Translations under genes and position numbers: made by a program
Shown: in pieces, positions 26,279-33,569 of the stretch
Position numbering within the stretch: position 1 is the first letter of the stretch
Layout: each line of letters begins with the position of its first letter
Notes under the pieces: model-generated
The model's input: the letters and a program-made list of their open reading frames with translations, nothing else
Told to the model about the DNA's origin: nothing
Database searches by the model: none
Assembly: GCF_008001035.1 (NCBI RefSeq)
Contig: NZ_CP042856.1
Location: 372,001-436,000, forward strand
Origin: Salinibacterium sp. dk2585
GTDB lineage: Bacteria > Actinomycetota > Actinomycetes > Actinomycetales > Microbacteriaceae
Reading direction: 5' to 3'
Length of the DNA stretch: 64,000 bases

Positions 26279-27373
26279 GTGACCGCCGTGCCCTCCCGAA
26301 CCTCCGTTGTCGTCGTCGGCGCCGGTCAGGCGGGCCTCTCGGTGTCGTACTACCTGCAGCGCCTCGGCCTGGAGGTCGGCCCCGGATTCGTCGTGCTCGA
26401 CCGCGGGCCCGGCACGGGTGGCGCCTGGCAGGACCGGTGGGAAGCCCTCAAGATCGGCACCGCCCACCGCATCAACGACCTGCCCGGGCTCGACGAGCTC
26501 GGCCTCAGCTTCGAGACCGCCGATCGGCAGCGACCAGCCCGCGAGGTCGTCGCCGAGTACTACGCGGTCTACGAGCAGCACTACGAGCTGCAGGTCGTGC
26601 GACCCGCGACCGTGCGCCGGGTGTTCAACCGTGGCATCGACCTCGTCGTCGAATACACGGATGCCGCGGGGCCGCACGAGGTCGAGACGCAGGTGCTCGT
26701 CAACGCGACCGGCACCTGGGGTTCGCCGTTCCGTCCGTGGTATCCCGGCCGCGACTCCTTCGCAGGCGAACAGGTCGACACGACCACCTACCGCGCGGCG
26801 GCGGACTTCGCTGGCAAACGGGTCGTCGTGGTCGGCGGCGGCACGTCGGCGATCGGCTTCATGCTGGAGCTCGAGCACGTGGCATCCGCCCTCACCTGGG
26901 TCAGCCGGCGCGGGCTTGAGTTCCGCGAGGAGGGTGAACTCAACCTGGAGGACAGGCGGCACGCCGTCGCGGTGCAGGATGCCGCGGCTCGCGAAGGTCG
27001 CGCCTTGCCGAGTGTCGTGAGCGGCACGGGTGTGCCCCGCACGCGTCGCATCCAGTCCGCGATCGATCGCGGGCTGCTGGTTCCCAAGCCCATGTTCTCA
27101 AGCATCGAGCCCGGCGGCGTGCGCTGGGACGACGGCGACTTCGTCGAGGCCGATGTGATCCTCTGGGCGACAGGCTTCCGCCCCGAACTTCGCCACCTCG
27201 CGCCGCTCAAGCTTCGGGAGAAGGAGGGCGGCGTCACGGTCGGCAACGGCTCCTCGTGGAAGGACCCGCGCATCTTCTTCGCCGGCTACGGCCCGCAGGC
27301 CTCGACGATCGGGGCGAACCGTGCAGGCCGCACGATCGCGCGCCAGGTCATGCGCCAACTCGCTGAGTCCTGA
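26279..27373 (+). CDS. FAD-dependent oxidoreductase, flavin-monooxygenase-like
   Basis: A 364-aa flavoprotein with an N-terminal FAD Rossmann motif (VVVVGAGQAGLSVSYYLQRLG), the PGTGGAWQDRWEALKIGTAHRINDLPG segment typical of CzcO/FMO-like enzymes, an NAD(P)H Rossmann motif (RVVVVGGGTSAIGFMLEL) and the ATG motif LWATGFRPELRHL. It ends with GYGPQASTIGANRAGRTIA. Likely an NADPH-dependent monooxygenase or oxidoreductase; substrate unknown. GTG start; TAGCCT ends 6 bases before it, giving a probable leaderless message. Confidence 0.85.
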   Translation: MTAVPSRTSVVVVGAGQAGLSVSYYLQRLGLEVGPGFVVLDRGPGTGGAWQDRWEALKIGTAHRINDLPGLDELGLSFETADRQRPAREVVAEYYAVYEQHYELQVVRPATVRRVFNRGIDLVVEYTDAAGPHEVETQVLVNATGTWGSPFRPWYPGRDSFAGEQVDTTTYRAAADFAGKRVVVVGGGTSAIGFMLELEHVASALTWVSRRGLEFREEGELNLEDRRHAVAVQDAAAREGRALPSVVSGTGVPRTRRIQSAIDRGLLVPKPMFSSIEPGGVRWDDGDFVEADVILWATGFRPELRHLAPLKLREKEGGVTVGNGSSWKDPRIFFAGYGPQASTIGANRAGRTIARQVMRQLAES

Positions 27374-27390
27374 CGCCTCCGCGCCCGCTG

Positions 27391-27449
27391 CTGAGATCGG
27401 GCAAGTGCACCTCCAAGACCCGCGGGAACGTGTATCTCCCCGATCTCAG
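27391..27449. repeat. Inverted repeat CTGAGATCGGG...CCCGATCTCAG
   Basis: Perfect 11-bp outer arms (27391-27401, 27439-27449) with further weak pairing inside (GTGCAC/GTGTA region) and a GC-rich loop. It lies 18 bp after the monooxygenase stop, between convergent genes. It could be a terminator, but its size (59 nt) resembles the other hairpin repeats in the window. Confidence 0.7.
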
Positions 27450-27503
27450 GCACGCTCCGGCCGGGGCCTGCCCGTGATGTCACGGGCGTGACCGCCGCCC
27501 CAC

Positions 27504-28061
27504 TCAGGCAACGACGGCGCGCAGCGCCTCCACCGCCATGTCGCGCAACTCGTCGCGCGTCATCGTGGTGTTGTCATCCGCATCGACGTCGAGCTCTGCC
27601 AGGGCATCGCCCGTGCACACGCGCAGCTCGCCGCTCACATCGTTGTCGTCATCCGTGACCCACCACGCCTGTTCGCCGATGTCGTCGACTGCTGTGACGG
27701 TGTCGCCGGCACCCGACGGCTCGACGCACTCGACCGTTCCGCCCGCGAAGTCCGCTGCGGCCGAGTAGTCGAAGTCGATGTCGAGCTTGCCGTCAACGGA
27801 CTCCCAGTCGCATCCGTGCACCGTGCGCTCGACGCCGTCGTCGTCGGAGCTGTCCGACTCCTCGTCGGGTCCGCGCAGCTCGACGCCGAAGACGTCCTGC
27901 AGGTGCTCGGTCGTGAGCCCCGAGCAGTCGAGCTCGGCCGGCGCCGAGGCCGGCGGCGTCGAGTCATCATTCTGGGGAGACTCCTCCGGGCCGACCGTGG
28001 AGGTGCAGCCGGCCAGCAGCACAGCGAGGAGTGCCGCACCGGCGAGAGAGAGGTGTCGCAT
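27504..28061 (-). CDS. Lipoprotein of DUF3558-like type
   Basis: A 185-aa exported lipoprotein: MRHLSLAGAALLAVLLAGCTS has the lipobox LAGC, then a low-complexity acidic linker and a globular part with four cysteines (DCSGLT, HGCDW, VECVE, RVCTG) that could form two disulfides. The DCSxLTxEhLqdVFG start resembles DUF3558 proteins of actinobacteria. The ATG at 28061 follows AAAGGAAG. Function unknown. Confidence 0.72.
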   Translation of the reverse strand: MRHLSLAGAALLAVLLAGCTSTVGPEESPQNDDSTPPASAPAELDCSGLTTEHLQDVFGVELRGPDEESDSSDDDGVERTVHGCDWESVDGKLDIDFDYSAAADFAGGTVECVEPSGAGDTVTAVDDIGEQAWWVTDDDNDVSGELRVCTGDALAELDVDADDNTTMTRDELRDMAVEALRAVVA

Positions 28062-28162
28062 CGTTGCTTCCTTTCGTCGCTCACGCTGCCGAAACCGTGC
28101 CACGCGGCAGTCGACTTCGCTCCCAGCGGGCGCACACTCCCAGCGAGCCATAGGATTCGGGC

Positions 28163-28795
28163 GTGGGGAACACGCGCAAGGTCTGGTTGTGGGCGGTGCT
28201 CGGCGTCGTCGTGCTCGCGCTCGCCTTCATCGCCGTGCTGCTCGTGCCGGTGCTCACCCACCAGGACCAGGGCGGCTCGCACCTCGTCGAGAGCGAGGAG
28301 GAGTGGCCGCTGGATGCCACGGCGGTCGGTGACGACGGCCGCACCCGCACGATCGACCTCCACCCCGCCGAGCCCGGCGGCGACCTCGCCACCTCCGCAC
28401 TGCGCGAGGGCGACCGGCTCGTCGTGAGTGGCTCGGGGTTCGACGCGGGCCACGGCATCTATGTGGCGATCTGCAGGATTCCGGATGCCGGCGAGAAGCC
28501 GGGACCGTGCCTCGGTGGTGTTCCCTCCACGGAGGGGGAGGAACAGGTCGAGGGCAGCGTGCAGTTCGCCCCCAGCAACTGGATCAACGACGACTGGGCG
28601 TGGCGACTCTTCGGAGCCCGGGGCTACGACGACCGCGAGAGCGGCACCTTCACCGCCTACCTCGAGGTGCCGTCACCCGTCGGAGAGGGCGTCGACTGCC
28701 GGGTGGACGACTGCGCCGTCACGACCCGCAACGATCACACGGCGCTGGGCGACCGTGTGCAGGACGTGTTGATCCCCGTCGACTTCGCTGGCTAG
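28163..28795 (+). CDS. Membrane-anchored neocarzinostatin-like domain protein
   Basis: A 210-aa protein with one N-terminal membrane helix (VWLWAVLGVVVLALAFIAVLLVPVL) and an extracytoplasmic domain. The domain pattern DRLVVSGSGFDAGHGIYVAICRIPD ... GTFTAYLEVPS ... VDCRVDDCAVTTRNDHTALGDRVQDVLIPVDF is like the Ig-type neocarzinostatin-fold domains common in actinobacterial surface proteins. Cysteines (VDCRVDDCAV, AICRIP, GPCLGG) suggest disulfides. GTG start with TAGGAT ending 6 bases before it. Function unknown. Confidence 0.68.
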   Translation: MGNTRKVWLWAVLGVVVLALAFIAVLLVPVLTHQDQGGSHLVESEEEWPLDATAVGDDGRTRTIDLHPAEPGGDLATSALREGDRLVVSGSGFDAGHGIYVAICRIPDAGEKPGPCLGGVPSTEGEEQVEGSVQFAPSNWINDDWAWRLFGARGYDDRESGTFTAYLEVPSPVGEGVDCRVDDCAVTTRNDHTALGDRVQDVLIPVDFAG

Positions 28796-28809
28796 CACTG
28801 GGTGTCGCC

Positions 28810-29502
28810 TCACCCGAGGATCCGCGCGCGGACCTCGCTAAGTTCGGCTTCGAGGCGGGCAGCGGTTCCCCTCGGCAGGATGTCCCGGCCCGCACGGGAC
28901 CGCAGCTCCACTCGCAATTCGTTCCTGAAGTCGGCGAGCACCTGCTCGACCCTGGCCATTTCGCGCCGGCTGAAGGCGCGGGCGTCGGGCTCGGCGTCCG
29001 ACTCGCGATCGGGCATGGCCTCGGCTTGCGGCTCGGGCTCGTCGACGGTCGCGTCCTGCGTGGCGGGAGGCGGGGCATCCGTCACCGTGTCTTCGCGCGC
29101 CTTGCGCTCCGGCGCGGAGGTCTCGCCCGCGACCGCCGCGAGGTCGGCGCGCAGTGTGCGCATGGCATCCGAGACGCTGGCCCGCACCTCGTCGGCGAGG
29201 CTGCGCACGGTCGTCGTGACGCCGCGCTCGATCTCGTCGAGTTCAGCCTGGCGGGCGGCGAGTTCGGCGATGCCGGCATCCGTGATCGAGTACACGGTCT
29301 TGCGGCCGTCGGCCTCGCGGCTGACGAGTCCTTCCTCGCCGAGCTTCGACAGGCGGGGGTAGATCGTGCCAGCGCTCGGGATGTAGGTGCCACCGAAGCG
29401 ATCGCTGAGCGCCTGCATGAGTTCGTAGCCGTGCATGGGTCGCTCCGAGAGCAGGCTCAGCAGGTAGAGGCGCAAGTGGCCGTGGCCAAAGACGGGGGTC
29501 AC
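28810..29502 (-). CDS. PadR-family transcriptional regulator
   Basis: A 230-aa regulator. Residues 1-100 form the PadR winged helix (HLRLYLLSLLSERPMHGYELMQALSDRFGGTYIPSAGTIYPRLSKLGEEGLVSRE). The rest is long and charged with a Pro/Glu/Asp-rich linker and ends in a helix. I chose the GTG at 29502 (VTPVFGHGHLRL), whose GTGA overlaps the stop of the DUF4097 gene, showing translational coupling. The two genes on the minus strand likely form an operon repressed by this PadR protein, possibly through the TATATCGCGTTTGC sites upstream. Confidence 0.88.
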   Translation of the reverse strand: MTPVFGHGHLRLYLLSLLSERPMHGYELMQALSDRFGGTYIPSAGTIYPRLSKLGEEGLVSREADGRKTVYSITDAGIAELAARQAELDEIERGVTTTVRSLADEVRASVSDAMRTLRADLAAVAGETSAPERKAREDTVTDAPPPATQDATVDEPEPQAEAMPDRESDAEPDARAFSRREMARVEQVLADFRNELRVELRSRAGRDILPRGTAARLEAELSEVRARILG

Positions 29503-30326
29503 TGTGCCGCCACCGCGTGATGGACCGTGACGTCGCCCGTCACCGAGTTGACGCTGAACTCGAGCCACTTGCCCGAGAGCTCGCCGAAGCTTCCGTTGTA
29601 GGTACCGTGCACGATCGAGACGCTGGAGTCGTTGAGCTGCACGCGACCGGATGCCGTGGAGATCTTGTACGACGCCGCGACGCCGGGCGCGAGCCGCATC
29701 GACACGTCTCCCGACACGGTGTTGACCTTGACGCGGTCTGGCGTTCCCGCGAGGTCGAGGAAGACGTCGCCCGAGACGCTGTCGTGCGAGACGCGGGAGA
29801 TGTTGCCGCTCGCCATGAGCTCGCCGCTGACCGTGTTGGCCGAGATGTCGCCGGTGTGCTCGCGCACGGCGATCTCACCGGACACCGAGTTGAGGTCGAG
29901 CTCGCCGATCACGCGGTCGATCACGACCTCGCCGGAAACGGTGCTGATGCGCGCGACGGCGTCCCGGCCCGTCTTGCGGCTGAAGTCGAGGCCGCTGATG
30001 AGGGCGCTCGCCGTCACCACACCGAACTTGAGGGCGATCGAGCGGGGGACCATGATGCTCACCTCGGCGGTCGCCTCGTTCTTGAAGAAGGAGAACACTT
30101 GCAGGAAGTTGTCCCAGGCGAGCTGTGGGTGGTCGATCTCAAGCACGCCCTCGTCGAGCGAGACCTTGAGCGGCTTGCCGGAGACGGAGTGCACCTCGAC
30201 ACGGGCGCCCGGCTCGTCGTGCGCCACGATGTCGACCTGGCCACCGATCAGGCCGACCTTCAGGGTGTGGATGCTGTCGAAGTCGATGGTCTTCGGGCCT
30301 TCCAGCATCCATTTCTCGCGTGCCAT
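29499..30326 (-). CDS. DUF4097 beta-strand repeat protein
   Basis: A 275-aa protein whose second half is a series of short repeated beta turns: ISTVSGEVVIDR, LNSVSGEIAVREHTGD, ANTVSGELMASGNIS, HDSVSGDVFLDL, VNTVSGDVSMRL, ISTASGRVQL and VNSVTGDVTVH. This is the DUF4097 (putative adhesin) signature; no signal peptide is seen, so it is probably cytoplasmic despite the family name. The ATG at 30326 follows GAGGAGA. It is coupled to the PadR regulator, a common pairing in actinobacteria. Confidence 0.88.
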   Translation of the reverse strand: MAREKWMLEGPKTIDFDSIHTLKVGLIGGQVDIVAHDEPGARVEVHSVSGKPLKVSLDEGVLEIDHPQLAWDNFLQVFSFFKNEATAEVSIMVPRSIALKFGVVTASALISGLDFSRKTGRDAVARISTVSGEVVIDRVIGELDLNSVSGEIAVREHTGDISANTVSGELMASGNISRVSHDSVSGDVFLDLAGTPDRVKVNTVSGDVSMRLAPGVAASYKISTASGRVQLNDSSVSIVHGTYNGSFGELSGKWLEFSVNSVTGDVTVHHAVAAQ

Positions 30327-30346
30327 GGTGTCTCCTCGAGTCGAGT

Positions 30347-30385
30347 TATATCGCGTTTGCAAAACTCACGCTATATCGCGTTTGC
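30347..30385. promoter_or_regulatory. Direct repeats TATATCGCGTTTGC, candidate PadR sites
   Basis: Two identical 14-mers at 30347-30360 and 30372-30385, 25 bp apart, lie just upstream of the DUF4097-padR operon (minus strand). Position suggests repressor binding over the promoter; the 25-bp spacing is not a whole number of B-DNA turns for one face but fits a side-by-side arrangement. Confidence 0.6.
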
Positions 30386-30406
30386 CCCGAGCGCAATACG
30401 AGTTTC

Positions 30407-30437
30407 TTGACATTGACGTTGCGTCAAGCTCTAGCGT
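30407..30437 (+). promoter_or_regulatory. MerR-type promoter with 19-bp spacer
   Basis: TTGACA (30407-30412) and TAGCGT (30432-30437) are 19 bp apart, the stretched spacing typical of MerR-activated promoters. Inside the spacer is the palindrome TTGACG-TTG-CGTCAA. The -10 box ends 7 bases before the ATG at 30445, so the message is probably leaderless and autoregulated. Confidence 0.85.
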
Positions 30438-30444
30438 CGTCGAC

Positions 30445-31188
30445 ATGGATTGGTCGATACAGCAGGTTGCCTCGCTCGCGGGCACAACCAGCCGCACCTT
30501 GCGGCACTACGCAGACATCGGGCTGCTCACGCCGAGCCGCGTCGGCACCAACGGTTACCGCTACTACGACGCCGCCGCCCTCACCCGCCTGCAGCGCATC
30601 CTGCTGCTGCGCGAACTCGGCCTCGGGCTGCCCGCAATCGCCGAGGTGCTCAAGCGCGAGACATCCGCCCCCACAGCCCTCGCGACCCACCTGCAGCTGC
30701 TGCGCGACGAGCAGCAGCGCCTCGACCGGCAGATCGCCGCAGTCGAGAAGACCATCACGAAACTGAGAGAAGGCGAGCCACTCATGGCAGACGAGATGTT
30801 CGACGGATTCGATCACACGCAATACAAGGAGGAGGTCTCACAGCGCTGGGGGGCCGAGGCATATGCGTCCGGCGACCGCTGGTGGAAGACGCTGACGGAT
30901 GCCGACAGGTCGGCATTCATGCAACGGCAGAAGCAGATCCAGGCCGACTACGCCTCAGCCCTCGCGGCAGGCGAGCCGGCCGACGGCGACGTCGCGCAGG
31001 AGATCACCGCGAGACAGGTCGAGTGGATCGCGATCGGCTGGCAGGGGCGCCCGGTCACGGCGGAGGCGATCCGCGGGCTCGGGCAGATGTACGTGGACGA
31101 TCCCCGCTTCGGCGCGAACTACGGCGGGCCAGATGGCGCGGCCTACGTGCGCGACGCGATGGAGGTATACGCGTCCCGCCTCCCGTGA
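30445..31188 (+). CDS. MerR-family regulator with TipAS ligand domain
   Basis: A 247-aa TipA-like activator. The MerR helix-turn-helix occupies about residues 1-70 (IQQVASLAGTTSRTLRHYADIGLLTPSRVGTNGYRYYDAAALTRLQRILLLRELGL), a coiled-coil dimer helix follows (THLQLLRDEQQRLDRQIAAVEKTITKLREG), and residues about 115-247 form the TipAS domain (MFDGFDHTQYKEEVSQRWGAEAYASGDRWWKTLT). TipAS domains bind thiopeptides and diverse small molecules. The promoter has the 19-bp MerR spacer and a palindrome, so it most likely activates its own gene. Confidence 0.93.
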   Translation: MDWSIQQVASLAGTTSRTLRHYADIGLLTPSRVGTNGYRYYDAAALTRLQRILLLRELGLGLPAIAEVLKRETSAPTALATHLQLLRDEQQRLDRQIAAVEKTITKLREGEPLMADEMFDGFDHTQYKEEVSQRWGAEAYASGDRWWKTLTDADRSAFMQRQKQIQADYASALAAGEPADGDVAQEITARQVEWIAIGWQGRPVTAEAIRGLGQMYVDDPRFGANYGGPDGAAYVRDAMEVYASRLP

Positions 31189-31222
31189 CCCGTTGTCGTA
31201 CCTGGGTGCCTGCACGCCCGGT

Positions 31223-31276
31223 GAGTGGCCAAAGTTTCACCTTCCCCGCGCTCGGTGGGCGAAACTTTGGCCACTC
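31223..31276. repeat. 54-nt hairpin repeat, GAGTGGCC family, copy 1
   Basis: Perfect 16-bp arms GAGTGGCCAAAGTTTC (31223-31238) and GAAACTTTGGCCACTC (31261-31276) around a 22-nt loop. It ends 14 bp beyond the stop codon of the DUF559 gene. Copies 2 and 3 lie on the other side of that gene; copy 4 is at 45152. Confidence 0.93.
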
Positions 31277-31290
31277 GAGCCGGCGACCAA

Positions 31291-32334
31291 TCACGGGCGC
31301 GCGTTTCGGCACGCGAATGCGGCAGCGCGCGCTTCCGGTCCGAGTGGTGGGAGTTGCATCCCCCGCGCACGCAGGAGTCTGTGCACACCGACTACGAACT
31401 CGAATGGGCGCTCGTCCAGATCCTCCGCCGTCACACGTTTGACCCGCCACCCTGCGTCTTCGAAGCGCTCGCGACGCGCGATATCGCTTCGAAACCGCAG
31501 CTTGTCGGTACGGTGGTCGTCGCCTTCGTACTCGAGCACCGTCCTGGCTTGGTCGTACTTGAGGTCTGGCGTTCCGACCTTGCGGCCCGTGGCATCCCTC
31601 ACGACCCCGTTGATGACCGGTTCTGGCAGACCGGACCGCACAAGTAGCATCCGCAACTTCGTCTCGCGCGGAGAATCGACCCCGACGCGGGTGTTGCAGA
31701 GTGCCTCCCGCAGGAGACGGCTGCCCCGGATGCCTGGATTGTGATCGAACGCCGCGCGCAGCTGCTCGATGGTCGCGAGGGGTGGGTTCCGCATCCACTC
31801 GTTGCGGCGTCCAGGAACTTTGATGACGCGACCGGAGACCAGGAAGTCGCTGGCGGCGATGAGTTCGTCGATCGTCAGCTCGGTGGCGAGGTCGAGCCAC
31901 GTCGATACCGGATCGGATGCGGGCACACCGCCGGGGCGCGATATCGTGATGCTTCTCTTCGGGCGATGGCCGACGACGCCAGTAGTCCGGATGCGATTGC
32001 CGGGTGCGCGTGTCGATACGTGGAGGCCAGGTGCGCGTTGCAGCACCAGGGGGAGCGGAATCCCGTGCAGGGCGGCGGCGGTCGAGTGGCTGAAGAAGTC
32101 GCCAGCGCGCAGCCTCGGTGACAGAGCCTGGCATCGCCCGAGCGTCGTGGACGTGTCGAGCGCGACGGAGCGAACCCCATAAAACAGGCGCTGCACGTCG
32201 GAACCGTGCAATCTCGCGTAAGTCAGACCCGCGGCGCGTTGGTCGCTCGGTGTGAACGCCTGGCCAACGAGCCGCGAGGGCAGCGGGACGGGTCGAGGCA
32301 TCCAGAGAGTCTGAGCGGATCTTCGCGCCCGCAC
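31291..32334 (-). CDS. AbiEi/DUF559-type nuclease-like protein, locus 1
   Basis: A 347-aa protein (GTG start; an ATG at 32301 would give 336 aa; neither has a clear ribosome site). The N-terminal part looks like the AbiEi-type winged-helix and substrate-like module found in stand-alone actinobacterial proteins (FTPSDQRAAGLTYARLHGSDVQRLFYGVRSV, GDFFSHSTAAALHGIPLP, VSTWLDLATELTIDELIAASDFLV). The C-terminal part is DUF559/Vsr-like, with GTPDLKYDQARTVLEYEGDDHRTDKLRFRSDIARRERFEDAGW fitting a PD-(D/E)XK nuclease core (PD, ExEGDDHR). No partner toxin gene is adjacent. It is bracketed by 54-nt hairpins, 14 bp after its stop and 101 bp before its start. Activity is inferred. Confidence 0.8.
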   Translation of the reverse strand: MRARRSAQTLWMPRPVPLPSRLVGQAFTPSDQRAAGLTYARLHGSDVQRLFYGVRSVALDTSTTLGRCQALSPRLRAGDFFSHSTAAALHGIPLPLVLQRAPGLHVSTRAPGNRIRTTGVVGHRPKRSITISRPGGVPASDPVSTWLDLATELTIDELIAASDFLVSGRVIKVPGRRNEWMRNPPLATIEQLRAAFDHNPGIRGSRLLREALCNTRVGVDSPRETKLRMLLVRSGLPEPVINGVVRDATGRKVGTPDLKYDQARTVLEYEGDDHRTDKLRFRSDIARRERFEDAGWRVKRVTAEDLDERPFEFVVGVHRLLRARGMQLPPLGPEARAAAFACRNARP

Positions 32335-32435
32335 CGTGTCTGACCGACGCTTCCGTGGAGGCGTGCTGAGCGCTCGCCCTGTGGAGGGGCGTCGACATGA
32401 TCAGTGGCCGCCTGCGCGAATGACGCGGGCTTGGC

Positions 32436-32489
32436 GAGTGGCCAAACTTTCGGCTTCCGCGCGCTCGGTGGGCGAAACTTTGGCCACTC
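32436..32489. repeat. 54-nt hairpin repeat, GAGTGGCC family, copy 2
   Basis: Arms GAGTGGCCAAACTTTC (32436-32451) and GAAACTTTGGCCACTC (32474-32489), one mismatch in 16, loop exactly 22 nt. The loop matches copy 1 at 19 of 22 positions in the same orientation. It lies 101 bp upstream of the DUF559 start. Confidence 0.93.
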
Positions 32490-32528
32490 ACAAGAGAAGG
32501 CACGAGGCACGAGATACCCGCCCTGCGT

Positions 32529-32582
32529 GAGTGGCCAAACTTTTGCCTTCCCCTCCGTGGGTGACCGAATGTTTGGCCACTC
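32529..32582. repeat. 54-nt hairpin repeat, GAGTGGCC family, copy 3
   Basis: Arms GAGTGGCCAAACTTTT (32529-32544) and GAATGTTTGGCCACTC (32567-32582), two mismatches in 16, loop 22 nt (15 of 22 identical to copy 1). Starts 39 bp after copy 2. Confidence 0.92.
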
Positions 32583-32590
32583 GCGGAGGG

Positions 32591-32646
32591 GAGTGGGGGA
32601 GCGGGGGAGTGGGGGAGTGGGGGAGTGGGGGAGTGCGGGAGTGGGG
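32591..32646. repeat. Tandem 8-mer repeat GAGTGGGG, seven units
   Basis: Seven consecutive 8-nt units: GAGTGGGG, GAGCGGGG, three GAGTGGGG, GAGTGCGG, GAGTGGGG. It starts 8 bp after hairpin copy 3. The unit begins with the same GAGTGG as the hairpin arm. Non-coding in context; the 330 bp between the DUF559 start and the small gene at 32668 hold only this repeat and the two hairpins. Confidence 0.9.
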
Positions 32647-32667
32647 GAGCCGCGAGAATCGAGGAAG

Positions 32668-32808
32668 CTACGGCAGCGGGGAGTACACGACCGCGAGATT
32701 CGGCAGGCGGCCGTAGCCGTCTCGCGCGACCGTCTCCAAGGTCGCAATCGCGCTCCAGGCGGCGATCGCCGCGAGGGCCAGCGCAAGGGTGAGGGCGGAT
32801 GCGATCAT
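32668..32808 (-). CDS. 46-aa single-helix membrane peptide
   Basis: MIASALTLALALAAIAAWSAIATLETVARDGYGRLPN plus a short tail ending VVYSPLP. One membrane helix is followed by a VARDGYGRLP motif that I recall from short actinobacterial membrane proteins. The ATG overlaps the stop of the upstream YczE-like gene by 4 bases (ATGA), and AGGAG lies 7 bases upstream, so it is translationally coupled. It is below usual size cut-offs and easily missed. Function unknown. Confidence 0.7.
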   Translation of the reverse strand: MIASALTLALALAAIAAWSAIATLETVARDGYGRLPNLAVVYSPLP

Positions 32809-33548
32809 GACGGCGCTCCTAACGGTGTCGGGCTGGTCGGGGTCGGGTCGATGACCGGCGCCGCGCCGTCGGCGATGCGCTCAGCGAGCACGGCAGTGTT
32901 CGGGATGCCGGCGGTGTCGACGGGGGCCTCGGCGTGAGGTTGCGGGGAGGAGGGCCCCGTGGCATCCGCTCGCCGTTCCGGCGCCGTGAGGAGCGGGATC
33001 GTGACGCCGACCATGGGCCCGATGAGGAGGGCGAAGGCGAGCGTGCCGAAGCCGACGACGCCGCCGAGCAGCCAGCCGATGAGGAGCACGCTGCCCTCGA
33101 GTCCCGTGCGCACCGCCCAGATGGGCCATCCGGTGCGGGCGTGAATGCCGGTCATGAGTCCGTCGCGCGGGCCGGGGCCGAAGCGGGCCCCGATGTAGAG
33201 GCCGGTAGCCAGGGCGAGGAGGCACAGGCCGCCCGCGAAGAGGAGCACCTGCGCCCACAGCTGCTCGGGCGTCGCAATCATGAGCAGGCCGAGGTCGGCG
33301 GAGGGGCCGACGAGCACGGCGTTGAGCACGGTGCCGATGCCGGGCTTCTGGCGGATCGGGATCCAGAGCAGGAGCACGACGCCCGAGATGAGCACCGTCA
33401 CGAGGCCGAATTGGATGCCCGTCTGGCCGGAGGTGCCCTGCGAGAGCACGTCCCACGGCGTCGCCCCGAGGCCGGCCCGCAGCATCATCGCGATGGCGAT
33501 GCCGTAGAAGAAGAGGCCGAGGAGCAGCTGGACAATGCGGCGAGTCAT
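32805..33548 (-). CDS. YczE-like membrane protein, copy 1
   Basis: A 247-aa integral membrane protein of the YczE/YitT-like group: RRIVQLLLGLFFYGIAIAMMLRAGLGATPWDVLSQG, LVTVLISGVVLLLWIPIRQKPGIGTVLNAVLVGP and GLYIGARFGPGPRDGLMTGIHARTGWPIWAVRTGLEG are family marks. Five helices are followed by a cytosolic tail of about 60 residues rich in Pro and Ala. The ATG at 33548 is the family start. It is divergent from a MocR regulator; MocR genes paired with yczE are known, so it is probably the regulated partner. A second copy lies on the other side of the regulator. Confidence 0.87.
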   Translation of the reverse strand: MTRRIVQLLLGLFFYGIAIAMMLRAGLGATPWDVLSQGTSGQTGIQFGLVTVLISGVVLLLWIPIRQKPGIGTVLNAVLVGPSADLGLLMIATPEQLWAQVLLFAGGLCLLALATGLYIGARFGPGPRDGLMTGIHARTGWPIWAVRTGLEGSVLLIGWLLGGVVGFGTLAFALLIGPMVGVTIPLLTAPERRADATGPSSPQPHAEAPVDTAGIPNTAVLAERIADGAAPVIDPTPTSPTPLGAPS

Positions 33549-33569
33549 ACCGGTATCCAATTGGCTGAG

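Noticed and set aside
31291-32334. Classical AbiE toxin-antitoxin operon
   Set aside because: No AbiEii-type nucleotidyltransferase gene is next to either DUF559/AbiEi-like gene, so they are not annotated as antitoxins of a pair.
32583-32810. Minus-strand 187-codon frame through the hairpins and the 8-mer repeat
   Set aside because: Its product is a run of repeat-derived PTPPLP/ARG-rich sequence overlapping the 46-aa gene in another frame; no ribosome site.
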